This document shows positions 13,330 through 36,095 of a DNA stretch of 64,000 bases, piece after piece (the stretch's first letter is position 1; each line of letters begins with the position of its first letter). The stretch covers positions 26,273,003-26,337,002 of the forward strand of contig OX393562.1 of assembly GCA_947652115.1 (NCBI GenBank), given 5' to 3'. The notes beneath the pieces are model-generated. The model did no database searches. It was not told the origin of the DNA and was given only the letters and a program-made list of their open reading frames with translations. Made by a program: the position numbers and the translations under genes. Source of the DNA: Blastomussa wellsi (taxonomy: Eukaryota > Cnidaria > Anthozoa > Scleractinia > Plerogyridae).

Positions 13330-14599
13330 GCTTATAGCAGAGATAATGCTTCACCATATTCCAGTCATCTAGGAATTCTCAAATTTGAAAACGTGAACAA
13401 ATTTAAAGTGGCTCTTTTTACGCATAAACTTTTAAATAACTCAACAATCATTCCAACAATATTCCATAAAACCCTAGATTTGCTTCTAACTTACGGTGGC
13501 TCAAAACAGTTTCCAGCATTTGATGGGTCATTATAACCACTCTTTATCAGTTGATGCTACAATCATGGTATCAAAACACTGACCAATCATTGGTGAACAC
13601 GTTGTTATCATTTTCGTGTCGACATAATAGGTTAGAAACAATATGACCTGCTGAAAACACCCTTAATTTTAGCTTTAACTGCTAATAACTCAAAAACGAG
13701 CTCGGTGACCCCCATTTTTTATTATCGAATTTTGATAAGCATGTTATGGCAAAATCCCGACCAAGAAAGAACCAATCAGAACGCTAGGATTTTCCTTGCC
13801 ATATAATAATTGCGCTTATCCACCCACTGCCCATTAGCCTGTCAAGGAGGTGATCTAACGCCACGGAGATAACGCCACGGCATAATTGCCGCTTGATTTC
13901 ATCCTAAAAATTGCACGCAACAGTTGTCTCATGAGAAAACTACAAAGATTTCTATCGTAAAATTGGGCAGGTAAAATACTAACTGAGGTCTTCTTAGATA
14001 TTAAAACAGTCACAGAACGGCGGGGCCGCTCAACTGAAACAGGCAGCGATATATAAAAGATCGACTTCATAGATCGCTTTCGTGTTGGTTTGTCAATGTC
14101 CATCACCCAGTTGTCAACAGTAAGCGATTTGACCAATCGAATTATGATACTAGACACTGGTATCAGGTTGGCACTTTACAACATCGACCTACCGGAGGTT
14201 TTCTTGCGCGAGACTTCTTAAATTTTCATACATGAGGTATGAATCACACTTTCCTTCAATTTTTTAAGGTAAAAAAAATCTGACTGGACCCTAAGAAGTC
14301 TCGATCCCGGAACAATGGATTACCAAGCGGGAATCATTCCCACTACCCCACCAAGACCAGCTGCCGGAATTCCAATTTTTTTGGCTAAAATCCCTAACCT
14401 TAATATAAAAGCTAACCGCAAGCAACCTAAAGCTAATTTAGGCTAACTGTAGTCCTCATTTTCTCTTGCCTGATTTATTAGACTTTTTTATATTTGATAT
14501 GTTTCAGTAGGTTAGACTATCTGACACGGTAGCATACGAAATTTTTAAACATGGGACTAGAGAAAATAAATCCATGAATTATACTCTTGACTTTTTCAG
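13330..14599. other. Upstream region of the CmcI-family gene, no supported exon
   Basis: AT-rich sequence. The first exon(s) of the gene at 14600 should lie here or further left, but I could not identify them. The open frame at 13855-14157 on the minus strand has no recognisable domain. Confidence 0.35.
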
Positions 14600-17055
14600 T
14601 TGGTTTCATGACAGACTTCAAGGAATGGAGTAATAGCTTCGATAAGCGAGTCGAATCCTTGAAATCGGATAAAAGCCGCTTTGTCAGGTTTGAAGACAGG
14701 AAAAATGAAAGTATTCTGACGTTGGAAAACAACATAGGAATGTCTAAAGGTAACATGGCAAACACTTCGGTTGAGTTGCGGCTAAGTTACAAATATAGGG
14801 TGCAGAATATAGTCAAAACCAGTTGGTCCATCAATTTCCTGCTATTCCAATGCATGTTGGGATAACTCAGTGGCTACACGGCGCCTTCTATCAATCGTTT
14901 TGTTGTAGAACCAGACTGTTCTGGGACTAAATTTGCCGTGACTATGATTGACTGGAAATGGCCATGGTCACCGACCCCACTCGGAGCATGCGTTGGGACG
15001 TTTTTCTTGGATCACCCCTAGTCTCCCACGCCCTCTTCAGAAAAAAAGAAAACATAATGTCGATAAATCACTTCTATCGATATCCATATTCAATAGCAAA
15101 AGTCGCTGGCCATTATGCCAATAGACATGTAACAGTTAGACTGATCGCTCAGGGTTTCTCTCCTTGCTAATTAACTAACTCATTTAAATTGTCAATCAGG
15201 TTTTGTTGCTTCGTTGTGTTAATAGGTAAATATCATACAACGTGGCGCGGCATAGAGCTAATGAAAGCATCTCAAGACCTGACGATCTTGCAACATCTTC
15301 TCTGGGACCTTAAGCCTGCCACCATCTTTGAAATAGGGGCTTATGCTGGAGGGAGTGCTCTGTGGCTTTCTGATATGATGAAGATATACGGTTATAAAAC
15401 CCATATCTACTCTTTGGATATTGACTTGAGCTTAGTGAGAGAGCTGGCGAAGAAAGATGAAAAGAAAGAAAGATGAGCAGGTTTTTCCCGAGCATCTACT
15501 GAAGGTAAATGATCACAATGTCACATTTTTAGCGAGTGATATGTTTTAACTGTATTTTTTTCATGGATTTTACTTTTGTTACACAATAGTGGCGTTTTTA
15601 ACCTTATCTGAAACTGAGTTAAATTTACTTTACCGCAAGCTGTGCAACTGTATGTTTACCCAGGGAAGATAAAAACCCTTCATAAAAATTTTTCCAGCTT
15701 TTTTTCATGTAAAGAGGAAATGAATGGAAAGCAGGAAAGGTCTGTTGCGGCGTTTCATGGGTGGTCCAAGTAATCACCCGTTTCCTGTTGATTGTTAATT
15801 TAATCGTATCTTCTAGCACGTTTTCTGAACACAGATTTGAGGCGGAAATATGCATTACAGTTTTATTACATTTTATAGGCTTGCCCTCATCCTTGGCTTC
15901 TTCTAGAAGACGAGCATGTACACGTCAACATAACACTTGACTATTTTGACAAGTTCTTCATTAGCGGCGACTATGTCTGCGTAGAGGATGGAACACCACA
16001 CTGTGCAACTTATACTGGAATGGGGTTATTTGAAGAATTGGGATATGAAGCTTGGGGAGACGTAAAGCTTGCACCTATGAAAGAGTTCATTAGCAAGCAT
16101 CCTAATCGATATGTGGTTGATAGCTACTACAATGACTTCTTTGGGTACGCTTTTTCAATATATACGCTTTAAATAGTTTCTTGATCACGTCTTCTTCCTT
16201 TTCCTTATTCTGTCCACTTATTTTGGTTAGGGGACCCTAGTCAGCCACGCCTTTGTTATTGTTTACACACGAGAGTTCCAGAATTATATTTTACGCGGAG
16301 CGTGTCGAAACAAAAGAGGTCACTGAGAAACTTACTAAAGGTAATTTAACACTTCCAGTAACAAAACTTTCAGCAATGCAATACGATTACGATTTAAGTT
16401 TCCATACGATGGCATCGAAAATGGCGGAGACTGACTAGGGCCCTTTAATGAAATGGGGCATTTATTGAAAAACTATAATCAAGCAGGGGTACCCAACGAA
16501 CAAATTGTGGCAAAATGTATTCTTTTTCCCAAATAATGAAAATATATGATATTAAATCATTTACAGGTGTTGTCGGATGTTGCTGGAAAAATTTATCTGT
16601 TCCTTTTCCCCAGCACGGGATCCATACATATTTTTTTCTCAGCCAGCAATTAGAAGAAACAATCCGCTCTTCTCAACGAGAATCAAGCCCTCATGGAGCA
16701 ATTCTTCAGTAAGCGGTTTACGTTTGTTCCGGCTAGCACTAAAAAAGTAAATTTTCAGTGACGACCTCCAAAAGAAAATATATACTGAAATATTTTGCCA
16801 GCCAGAATTGAAGCATTTGCGCTGGTTAACAGATAAAGTAAGGAACAAATTCGTTGGGTGCCCCTGATCAAGGAAGCTTTAGACTGCTAGCAGTCCCTTT
16901 CTAGATAGTCTCGAGGGCGCGCGAAGAGACTGCCAGCAGTCTAAGGAAACTTCATCATTTTTCATGAGAGGTTTACAAATTAAGAGCAAATTGTCTCTTT
17001 GCCTTCCAGATACAATGCATCATGCAACTGGAATGGGTACTGGAAGCGAGTCTAG
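14600..17055 (+). CDS. CmcI-family (cephalosporin hydroxylase / rhamnosyl O-methyltransferase-like) gene, 3' part, probably frameshifted
   Basis: Exons found: 14600-14749, 15226-15504, 15879-16144 and 17010-17055 (stop TAG 17053-17055); phases agree at every junction. Exon 15226 has the SAM-fold glycine motif (EIGAYAGGSALWLSDMM) preceded by TTWRGIELMKASQD and followed by SLDID. Exon 15879 has PHPWLLLEDEHVHVN and a GDYVCVEDGTPHCATYTG block. The last exon gives the C-terminus NASCNWNGYWKRV. These blocks and their order match the family named after bacterial CmcI, which has a Rossmann-type methyltransferase fold; substrate unknown. At about 15460-15476 a 16-bp direct repeat (AAAGATGAAAAGAAAG) puts a TGA in frame, and without it the frame would continue to the 15504 donor. 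The short segment normally found between the SLDID strand and the PHPW block also seems reduced. The gene is either a recent pseudogene, polymorphic, or carries a sequence error. Its first exon was not found. Confidence 0.7.
16228..16446. mobile_element. MITE in CmcI-family intron
   Basis: The ends TAGGGGACCCTAGTCAG and CTGACTAGGGCCCTTTA are imperfect inverted copies (about 17 bp) bounding about 220 bp inside the last intron. Confidence 0.6.
16871..16953. repeat. Small hairpin repeat
   Basis: AGGAAGCTTTAGACTGCTAGC and the near reverse complement ending CCAGCAGTCTAAGGAAACTTC form a stem around a GC-rich loop in the last CmcI-family intron. Confidence 0.6.
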
Positions 17056-17300
17056 GGTCGCGGCGTTTGAGTAGCGTTGTGGAATGCCTTGTAATACTTT
17101 GTTGGATAACCAAGTATTAGTTTTGTCCGTGTGAAAGTTTTATACTTAAATATGTAAATGGTTTATGATAAAGATACGAAGGAAATTCTTTTAAATACGT
17201 TATGCAAGAAGTGGGACAATTTTCTTTACGTAATTTGATAAGAGATGGACGTTTTAAGCTTTAACCCAAGGTATTGTTGTAACATGAATCCACAGTTTGA

Positions 17301-28896
<11,596 letters not shown>

Positions 28897-29559
28897 CGTG
28901 GTTGATCTGCCAACAATTGATCGAAAGCATTAGAAAGTTGAAATCTGAAGCTGTCCAAATAGTTCCTTTTAATTAAAACTTGATGAAAAAGGCACACCTG
29001 CCAAAAGGTGTTGATTCCGACGTCATTACTGTGTTCGTAAAAAAGGTTCGCTTCTATCATCGAAATGAACTGTTAAAAACACGTGTTAATTTTCTTGGGA
29101 ATAAGTGCTAGCTTAATGCAGGTAAAAACAGATAGATGGGATAAAGACTTTTCTCATTTCTCATTTAACCATGCTGATCTAGACTTTACTTGAGAACAAA
29201 TTAAAGATAAGACATTTACGCCAGTGTCATGTTTTAACCAGGATAGGTCCGTAAAGTGTGTTTTCTTTGCCCGATTATGACTTAATGAATTCATTTTAGT
29301 TTATTTTTCATTATGTCAGTTAACACGTCTTCCGCTTGTTAACGAAATGTTAATAAATACCTTAATTCTAAGCCTTTAAGACACTACAATGAGAAGAGAA
29401 CTGCGTATGAGAAAACTGAAGAATATGTGGTAGAATATAGTATGGACCCTTTTTCACCGGATTAGGCAGGAGCTACAGCTCGGTAACTGAATTTTGATTG
29501 CCGATACATTAACAAAAAGGTTTTTTCTCAATTTTACTTTCTACTGCTACCGCATAGTT

Positions 29560-30420
29560 ATTTAAAAATGATTCGGTCTCAGACTTTGAAGCGGTAATGA
29601 AAATTGCTTTTCTATTGTTTTGCAACATTATGGTGTCTCGTTTCAAGAATTTATGGCGATAAAGTTTAATAATGAAGATCTAAAGAAAAAGAGGGCAAAA
29701 TTAAAATACTAAAAAGCGCAAGCCTTGGAAGATCGTTTTAATTTGTGAAGTGGGCAAATGAAAGACGAAAACAAAAGTGACCTAACTTTCGCCGGGGTTT
29801 ACAAAAGAAACGAGAGAAGAGCTAAAAGTCAAATACAGAATAGTTCATATAATGTTAGCCAGCGAAGACAAAAGATGCCCAGTCAAACTGTTCAAGCTCT
29901 AGTTATATAAGCGATGTGTCTAATGAAGATGCAACCTAGAAATATATAAGAGATGGTAATCTTTAAGACCATATGCAATTACCCATTCTAATTTTTGCAA
30001 CCCTATTTGCTTGACTTATTTTCTTTAAGGCACGAACGAATTCGTAACTGGCACTCTCGCCCAGTTATCTGTTTTGATAAAGAAATATTGTTTAGTTATG
30101 TTTAATAGTACCTTCGATAAAGTGGCCCGTCAATTTGTCGCCATGGCGCGATCTGATAAGACTTGCGTTTTTGTCAAAACGTATTTTAAAAGAAGCTTCA
30201 TTAAAAGATAAGAGAGTCACAGGCCAATAAAGTAAAAATTACAGTTGGCGTTGTTCAATCTTATTGGATAAGTAAGAATGGCGCATATGATTAAAAAATC
30301 AATGTTTGATAGGATTTGCTTGATGCACCTGTTTCTTGGTGATCCGTTCGCAGTTGTTAGCCCCTTTTCTTTTTGTCCACAGGAAATTTCAGGTTTGAAT
30401 CAAGGTTTACTTTCAGATAT
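29560..30420 (+). repeat. Old local duplication, copy A
   Basis: Collinear, diverged similarity to 33055-33850. Landmarks in the same order: TTTCGCAACAT-like / TCGTTTCGAGAA, GAAGA..AAAAGATGC, AAACTGTTCAAGCTCTA, TGCAATTACC, ACGAACGAATTCGTA, AATAAAGAAATW, CTTTGGTGATCC. No open coding frame is conserved between the copies. Confidence 0.65.
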
Positions 30421-30512
30421 TTTTTAATTAAAAGGAACTAAAAATTTTCAAACCCGAAATGGTTTATCAAACGGAAAGGAAATTGGTTTGCTGTAGAAGT
30501 TCTAGCAGCGAC

Positions 30513-30522
30513 TTTATATACA
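30513..30522 (+). promoter_or_regulatory. Possible TATA box
   Basis: TTTATATACA lies about 105 bp before the ATG at 30626. It is supporting context only for the small secreted frame; many such strings occur by chance in this AT-rich DNA. Confidence 0.2.
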
Positions 30523-30625
30523 CTGTATTTACGTCGAAATTTATTTCTAAACCAGGTCAATGGAGTTTTGAGCTAAACTCCATCGAAGCGTTTTCTCCAA
30601 ATTCGTCGCTGTAAAAATTCAAAGA

Positions 30626-30733
30626 ATGGCAGAGTTTTTCGCCTTCTCCCTTATCCTCAGTTTGGTGCTGTGTTGTTTTTTTGCTTCACAATTGACGCGA
30701 GAATCAAAGTCTTTATACCTCAAGGTGCACTAA
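30626..30733 (+). CDS. Small open frame with a signal-peptide-like start
   Basis: Not recognised as any family. The 35-codon frame begins MAEFFAFSLILSLVLCC, a short N-region and a strongly hydrophobic core with a plausible cleavage after FFASQ, then the polar LTRESKSLYLK. CAAG|GTGCAC after LYLK could be a weak splice donor, so it might be the first exon of a secreted protein; as an intact frame it stops at TAA 30731-30733. No second exon was found, and the donor is poor. Chance is a real alternative. Confidence 0.25.
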   Translation: MAEFFAFSLILSLVLCCFFASQLTRESKSLYLKVH

Positions 30734-31369
30734 AGGAGATCATTAATTTAATCTGTGACCTGGTTTTGAAAAGTCCACAAAATATCTAGTTATATTTCTA
30801 TTGTTTGTATGTTTGTTTAATTATTTGTCTGCCCATCTCTTAACCATTTAAATTATTTCAACTCTGTAAAAGTCTTATCATCGAGATAACTGCCATTAAA
30901 AGGTGCTTTTAGCCGTTTTTTTTGTCTGTCATCTCCGGTGGTCAGCTTGTTATGTTTTGCTTTTATATTGGTTTTGACCTCCTGGAGGGATACCGGGAGA
31001 ACACGATAAAAGCTTGTAAATCACGACGGCTCGTGATTTATAAGCTTTTCGAGTAAGTTCTATCATCCTATAGGAAAAAATAAGACATTGAACTGATGTT
31101 ACACAATCCTTCGTCCTTATACGCGTAGTCGAACGTAAGCGGGAAGCCGGAAAGAAGCGGAATTAACGGGCACAGTAGTACATAGGTTGTTGACCAATCA
31201 GAGCGCGCGACGAATCTCAATTTAATTTATTTGTAAACTAGTGTAGCCGTGGCTATGAAAATGCTGCGGAAATTTTGATGTAGTTTGGAAATTGAAGTGG
31301 TCGTTATTCATTAATAATACACGAAAGCATGTCGAAGTCAATAAGGTGTGAAAAAAAAAACAATGCAGA

Positions 31370-31531
31370 AATTGTCGTAAATGAAGGTGATGGTGAATTT
31401 TAAGCTCGGTAAATTTAATGTGAAAGATTAATTTATCAACATGACACGAGCATGGGATATGTTGATAAATTAATCTTTCACATTAAATTTACCGAGCTTA
31501 AAATTCACCATCACCTTCATTTACGACAATT
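31370..31531. repeat. Perfect 162-bp palindrome with 73-bp arms
   Basis: The arms 31370-31442 and 31459-31531 are identical inverted copies. The 16-base centre (31443-31458) plus the inner arm equals the reverse complement of the SINE tail at 31709-31747 (CCCATGCTCGTGTCATGTTG). Confidence 0.95.
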
Positions 31532-31617
31532 CTTGATGATATCGACATTGCTGGACCTAGCAGTATGCGGGACGCATGTCACATAACTGAACTCAGTAAA
31601 ATGACCTCGCTCTCCAT

Positions 31618-31748
31618 GAGTTCTCGTAGCTCAGTGGATAGAGCGCCCGCCCGGTGTTCGGGAGGTCATGGGTTCGATTCCTGTCGGGGACTCAGAATTT
31701 TTTCTTTGTCCCATGCTCGTGTCATGTTGATAAATTAATCTTTCACAG
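31618..31748 (+). repeat. tRNA-derived SINE
   Basis: TCTCGTAGCTCAGTGGATAGAGCG provides the A box, GGGTTCGATTCC the B box. The anticodon arm CCCG/CGGG again encloses a 9-base loop. The 3' tail CCCATGCTCGTGTCATGTTG is shared with the palindrome 200 bp upstream. Confidence 0.65.
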
Positions 31749-32180
31749 TGCACAAATTATTCAGCAAGAAGCACATGGCAGCTGCTGTTTAAGTGTAAAA
31801 GAAGCAAATTTTAAAAATTATCGAATGTTGTGCGAATACGTGCATGAGTGCGAACACGTGAAAGCTGGTGAAAGACTCGTCAAAGTCGCCGAGGTGCGAA
31901 ATTCAGCAAGAAGCACATGGCAAATTTTTGTGAGAATACGTCAAGGCCTGTTCGAAAATAGAATATTAGTAAAGTTTTTTCTTTCTTGCAAGACATGCCC
32001 GTCCGCCAGAGATCCAAGCCGCCAGAGACGCCGACCGCCAAGTTTTTTTTAGCATAATGACAGACGACAGTACTATCGGAAAGATGAGGCGTCGAGACTC
32101 GAAAAGGAAGACCACAGCGGAAGCCTTCTTTGTTGTTTGTTTCAAATCGAGGCCCTACCAATGCGCAGTGCATTCTGGTC

Positions 32181-32264
32181 AACCTCGTTCCCAGGGTCTC
32201 TCTCACCGCTCCCTGGAGCGATAGCAGAGGGGGACGGGAAGGAGAGGACCCTGGGAACGAGGTT
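32181..32264. mobile_element. Foldback element with CTCGTTCCCAGGG ends
   Basis: Second copy of the family at 5381-5455. The ends AACCTCGTTCCCAGGGTC and ACCCTGGGAACGAGGTT pair. It is inserted in the first unit of the tandem repeat that follows. Confidence 0.75.
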
Positions 32265-32390
32265 GCATTCTGGTCCGCTGAAAGCGAGGCTCTTCCACAG
32301 CAGTGCATTGTGGTCCGCTGAAAACGAGGCTCTACCACAGCGCATAGCATTGTGGTCCGCTGAAAGCGAGGCTATAAACCTCGGCAAAAT
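32265..32390. repeat. Three ~42-bp tandem units (GTGGTCCGCTGAAAGCGAGGCT)
   Basis: Units start CATTCTGGTCCGC, CATTGTGGTCCGC and CATTGTGGTCCGC and share GAAARCGAGGCT. Confidence 0.8.
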
Positions 32391-32745
32391 CTTGATTTTT
32401 TTTCTACCTTTTTATTTATTTTGATTATGAATTGCTGCTCCGCTCGCTGCGCTCGCTCCGCAGCAATGAAGATAATTATTTACCTGCAGTTAATTCTACA
32501 CGTTTCAGTAAAAAGAGGATTTCGTGAAACTGCGTGAGCAACCTGCGGTCTTGTTTATTAAAACCAACACTTCCAAATTCCAATTCGATCTGGGATCGAT
32601 CACATTAAAAACTCGGATAATGTCGGATGGCTGCTGTTATGGGATCAAAGAAACACCTTTGGTAGCAGTTTAGTAACGCAAAGGATACAACCACTGAATT
32701 CTGATTGTACGATAAATAGGATATTTTTTCTTAATATGCTTTTTA

Positions 32746-33018
32746 CATAGAGTCTGCCTTCATACGAGCCTAGTGGCCCATAATGCTGGAGTTTATCCCG
32801 GTTTTTGTAGCATGAAGTGACTAGGAGTATTTCTACTCACCCCTGGATGGGATGCTAGTCCACCGCAGGGTTACCCCTAGCATTATTTTGCCAGTCCCCA
32901 ATTTTACACCTGGGTGGAGAGAGGCACTGTGAGAATTAAGTCGGCTTGCACCAGGAACACAAGACAGTGCCCCGGCCAGGGCTCGAACTCAAACCTTACC
33001 ACTAGGCCACCGCGCCTT
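32746..33018 (-). repeat. tRNA-derived SINE with conserved-looking body (minus)
   Basis: On the minus strand: head GGCGCGGTGGCCTAGTGGTA (A box region), GAGTTCGAGCCCTGG (B box), then a long body including CCTCTCTCCACCCAGGTGTA, GGGTAACCCTGCGGTGGAC and GGGATAAACTCC, ending at GGCAGACTCTATG. The size (about 270 bp) and the head-body-tail order are those of a tRNA-type SINE. Confidence 0.75.
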
Positions 33019-33054
33019 CCACATATTCTACACTGATATCTTGGGCAAAATTAC

Positions 33055-33850
33055 TTAAAAATGATACGCAACTGGAAAAAAATGCTCTCTTATTGTTTAA
33101 TTTCGCAACATTTGTGCTCGTTTCGAGAAAGTGATGATGAAAATAAGAGAAAAAACTAGAAAGAATCGAAATGACATTCGGTGAAGAGGGCGAGTGAAAG
33201 AGGATGGTAACGACGCCACAAATTATGATCTTTTTAGCTTAGCAGGATTTAAAAGATGTTTCGCAGAAGGGAAAGCGTCACCCCGAAAAAGTTTGACAGC
33301 TGAAGATAGAAGATGCTTTTCCCCGCTAGTTAAACTGTTCAAGCTCTATCTGAAACTGTGCCAGCCGGGCCATTTGTCTTCGGAAGCTGCAATTTTCGAA
33401 AATCTATGAGGTGCTAATCCATAATTTTACTCGTCCTTGTGCAATTACCTATACTATTTTTTTTGACTTTATTTAAAGACGAACGAATTCGTAGCTGACA
33501 CTCTTATGATCTCCAGGTGTCTCCAGCTATCAGGCCTAATAAAGAAATTTTTTAGCAAATGTTTAAGCGGTACCTTCCGCAATTAAGTCGCTCCTAGCTC
33601 AGTTTATTGTCATGCACGATAATACAAATTGCCTGTTTTTGAAACCACTCGAACATCACAATATGTGTTATTCAGTATTACTGGAAAAAAGTATTACTAT
33701 AAAATGACATATGTAAGCTAACAACTCAAGGTTTAAGAGAATTTTTCGATGCCCTCGTCCTTTGGTGATCCCTTTCAGTGGTTTTCGCATATTCTATTTT
33801 TGTTCATTCAGTTCAGATTTTTGAATAGCGCAATCAATCTTCCTTCCCGA
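33055..33850 (+). repeat. Old local duplication, copy B
   Basis: Diverged partner of 29560-30420, in the same orientation 3.4 kb away. The two MITE/SINE-bearing kilobases between them are not duplicated. Confidence 0.65.
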
Positions 33851-33859
33851 AAATTATTA

Positions 33860-34822
33860 TTCTTACCATATTCTTGACTAGCTATTGACACCAGGACAAT
33901 TGATAACCTAGTAAAATAGAAGTAAATAATTTATTAAACAAAACTATAAAACGTGACGCCGCGCCCGAAATTTTAAGTACAGTAATTCTAAGACTAATTA
34001 AACATTATGCAAACTACTCAGGGGATCATAGAGACACCAATGATCATTCTATTCAAAATGTCAGAACTGACTAAAGGAAAGCTGAGTTCCAGATTGCCTT
34101 ATCGAGGAATTTTGCAAAACCTCCAGGTGCGAATCCACACCGATTTCCAGGGTTTTACGGAAATCGATCAGACTTTTGGTAAAAGAAAAAATAAACGAAA
34201 ATTTCGAAAGTGGAAAGCAATGGTTTCTAAAAATCGCCGAATGCCTCGAAATATTTTGTGCTCGGCTTTTAGGTGACTGAAAACATATAAACGTAAAGTA
34301 CCATGCCTTAAACTCGATTGACAGGAATTGAGACATCATGGAAATTGACCCCGATGAAACAATCCGCTGCTTTTCAAAGCTTGGCGAATATCCTGTCCGA
34401 GTGAATCTGAAATCTTCAAAATGGACCTTAGGGATTCAAAATTTCCAATAAAAAACAGTCACGAATTTTACTGCATTCGCACCTGACCTCTTCATGAGAT
34501 GCATGACAAAATGACTCATGTTTAAAAGTTGTCCACAATATTGATTTTTTTTTCCGACAGGACAGAAATGTGGTGTCAAAGCCCTGCAGTCCATTAAGCG
34601 ACTGCATGCCCTGATTTTGCTCCATCATAGGCGTACGCCCCCCCCCCCCCCTAAATTTTGGGGCCACTCGGAAGTTTTGGGCAGCAAGAGAAATTTAGGC
34701 AAGACAACTAGAGAGAATTTTTTGGGCAAACGGTTCATCCCCCTCCCGGCACAAAATCGCCCGTACGTCTTTGGGATAAATTTTGGATATAACTTTCCGG
34801 GATGAATCAAAATGCATGGATA
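33860..34822. other. Intergenic, no supported gene
   Basis: A 40-bp exon-like segment on the minus strand (about 33868-33909, TTTTACTAG acceptor, ATG|GTAAG donor) is open in one frame but too short to judge. A (C)11 run lies at about 34637. Confidence 0.3.
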
Positions 34823-35013
34823 TAGCCTGCGTAGCAGGTGGGATTTGAGGGTGCGAGCTACTCACTCAGCATTTGCGGGCGAAGCCCACGAGGTCAAGCG
34901 GCGAAGATTTCAACTCGACTCCTCACCAATCTCTCCACGGCTTTGCCGCTCCGACGACGGCCACCCCAAAAACAAAAGCACTTCGCCGCGAATCCCGCCA
35001 GCTACGCAGGCTA
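34823..35013. mobile_element. MITE with TAGCCTGCGTAGC ends
   Basis: 22-bp imperfect terminal inverted repeats (TAGCCTGCGTAGCAGGTGGGA / CCCGCCAGCTACGCAGGCTA). Nearly identical in reverse orientation to 60613-60802. The arginine-rich open frames over both copies are artefacts. Confidence 0.9.
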
Positions 35014-36015
35014 GCATGGATATACCGCTTGTAGTTTTTGTGTACAAAAAAATAAATGATCGATTGATGTATGGTTTCTCAATGTGCTTCTAAGCATTAT
35101 TTATTGTGTATGTCGTTGTTGACATCAATATGAAATGGACTAATTATAAACTGAGAAACGCTGTTCTAGGAAATTCATGAATGCTTATCGTCACTTCTGT
35201 GCATGTTTTGAAAAAAATGTTGTTTTTAGCAAAGATATTTACATTTAAAGTTAGTTAGAAACAACGGTGCTGGCAATGTTTGAAGCTAATAAGATCGGAT
35301 TCATTTAAACACGAGAACCCTTCCAACGTAGATGGTTTAATGTCTGATAAATAATTTCGGACTTTAAGTCTGCTGTTTAAATAAAAGATATATCTGATTG
35401 GCACACTGGCCCTCATTTTCGGTTATTTGACGAATTTATTTGATTACTCGATCGAGAAAAAAGAACCTAGGTTTGACAAAAGCGCAAATTACATGTCATT
35501 AGGTCATCTTGCATGAAGAATTGTACTTAGGACATTTATGTACAATCTATAAAATACTGAAACTGCAAAAAAAACCTGGAAATCGTATTCACGTAAGGGT
35601 TACAATTGAAGAAAAAGTACAAGTATGAAATTGAAGCAATGTAAATATACAACAGGTGCTTCTGACGTTACCTCAGTCTTAGAAGAGGGAATCGGCATCC
35701 ATACTTGAAATATTACCACAAAATTTATGTTCGCAAGCTAAAAAATTGTCGAAAAAGGCTCGAAGAAGAATGATCTGAATAGGCAAGGGTCAATATTAAT
35801 TTCGAGGTCCAGAAGAACAGTTTATGCTCTCGCAACCGGTTTGGAAAAGCGAAAAGAACTACTACACTTAATCTCTTACAGTTTCGACACCCTTCAGCTG
35901 CTGAACTGCGCGAAAGAGACTTTAAACTGTCGGATTTCGCCAGGCGATTTCAAAGAGAAATCGAGTAGGTTTGAAGAACACTAGTTTCTACAGGAAATTA
36001 ATTTAATGAGCTTAC

Positions 36016-36095
36016 CTTTTTGCACTCGCAACCAGAACAATTAAGTTGTGATGTCTTGTCTACTAAATTCGTTTCGCCATCAGTGACAACGAACT
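36016..36095 (-). other. Isolated exon-like segment with cysteine-rich end
   Basis: A pyrimidine-rich acceptor (TTTTGCTCGTAG), 80 open bases and a perfect donor (AAAAAG|GTAAGC). One frame reads FVVTDGETNLVDKTSQLNCS followed by GCECKK. No flanking exon was found, and the family is not recognised. It may be a real exon of an unidentified minus-strand gene or chance. Confidence 0.25.

Larger units (their letters stand above)
28907..30600. other. Region upstream of the receptor gene
   Basis: Promoter and 5'UTR of the receptor are expected in the first kilobase, but no diagnostic core promoter is visible. Part of it (29560-30420) is one half of an old duplication. Confidence 0.4.

Noticed and set aside
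34812..35093. Arginine-rich frame of 93 codons
   Set aside because: It is contained mostly in a MITE that also occurs at 60613-60802, where the corresponding frame is different.
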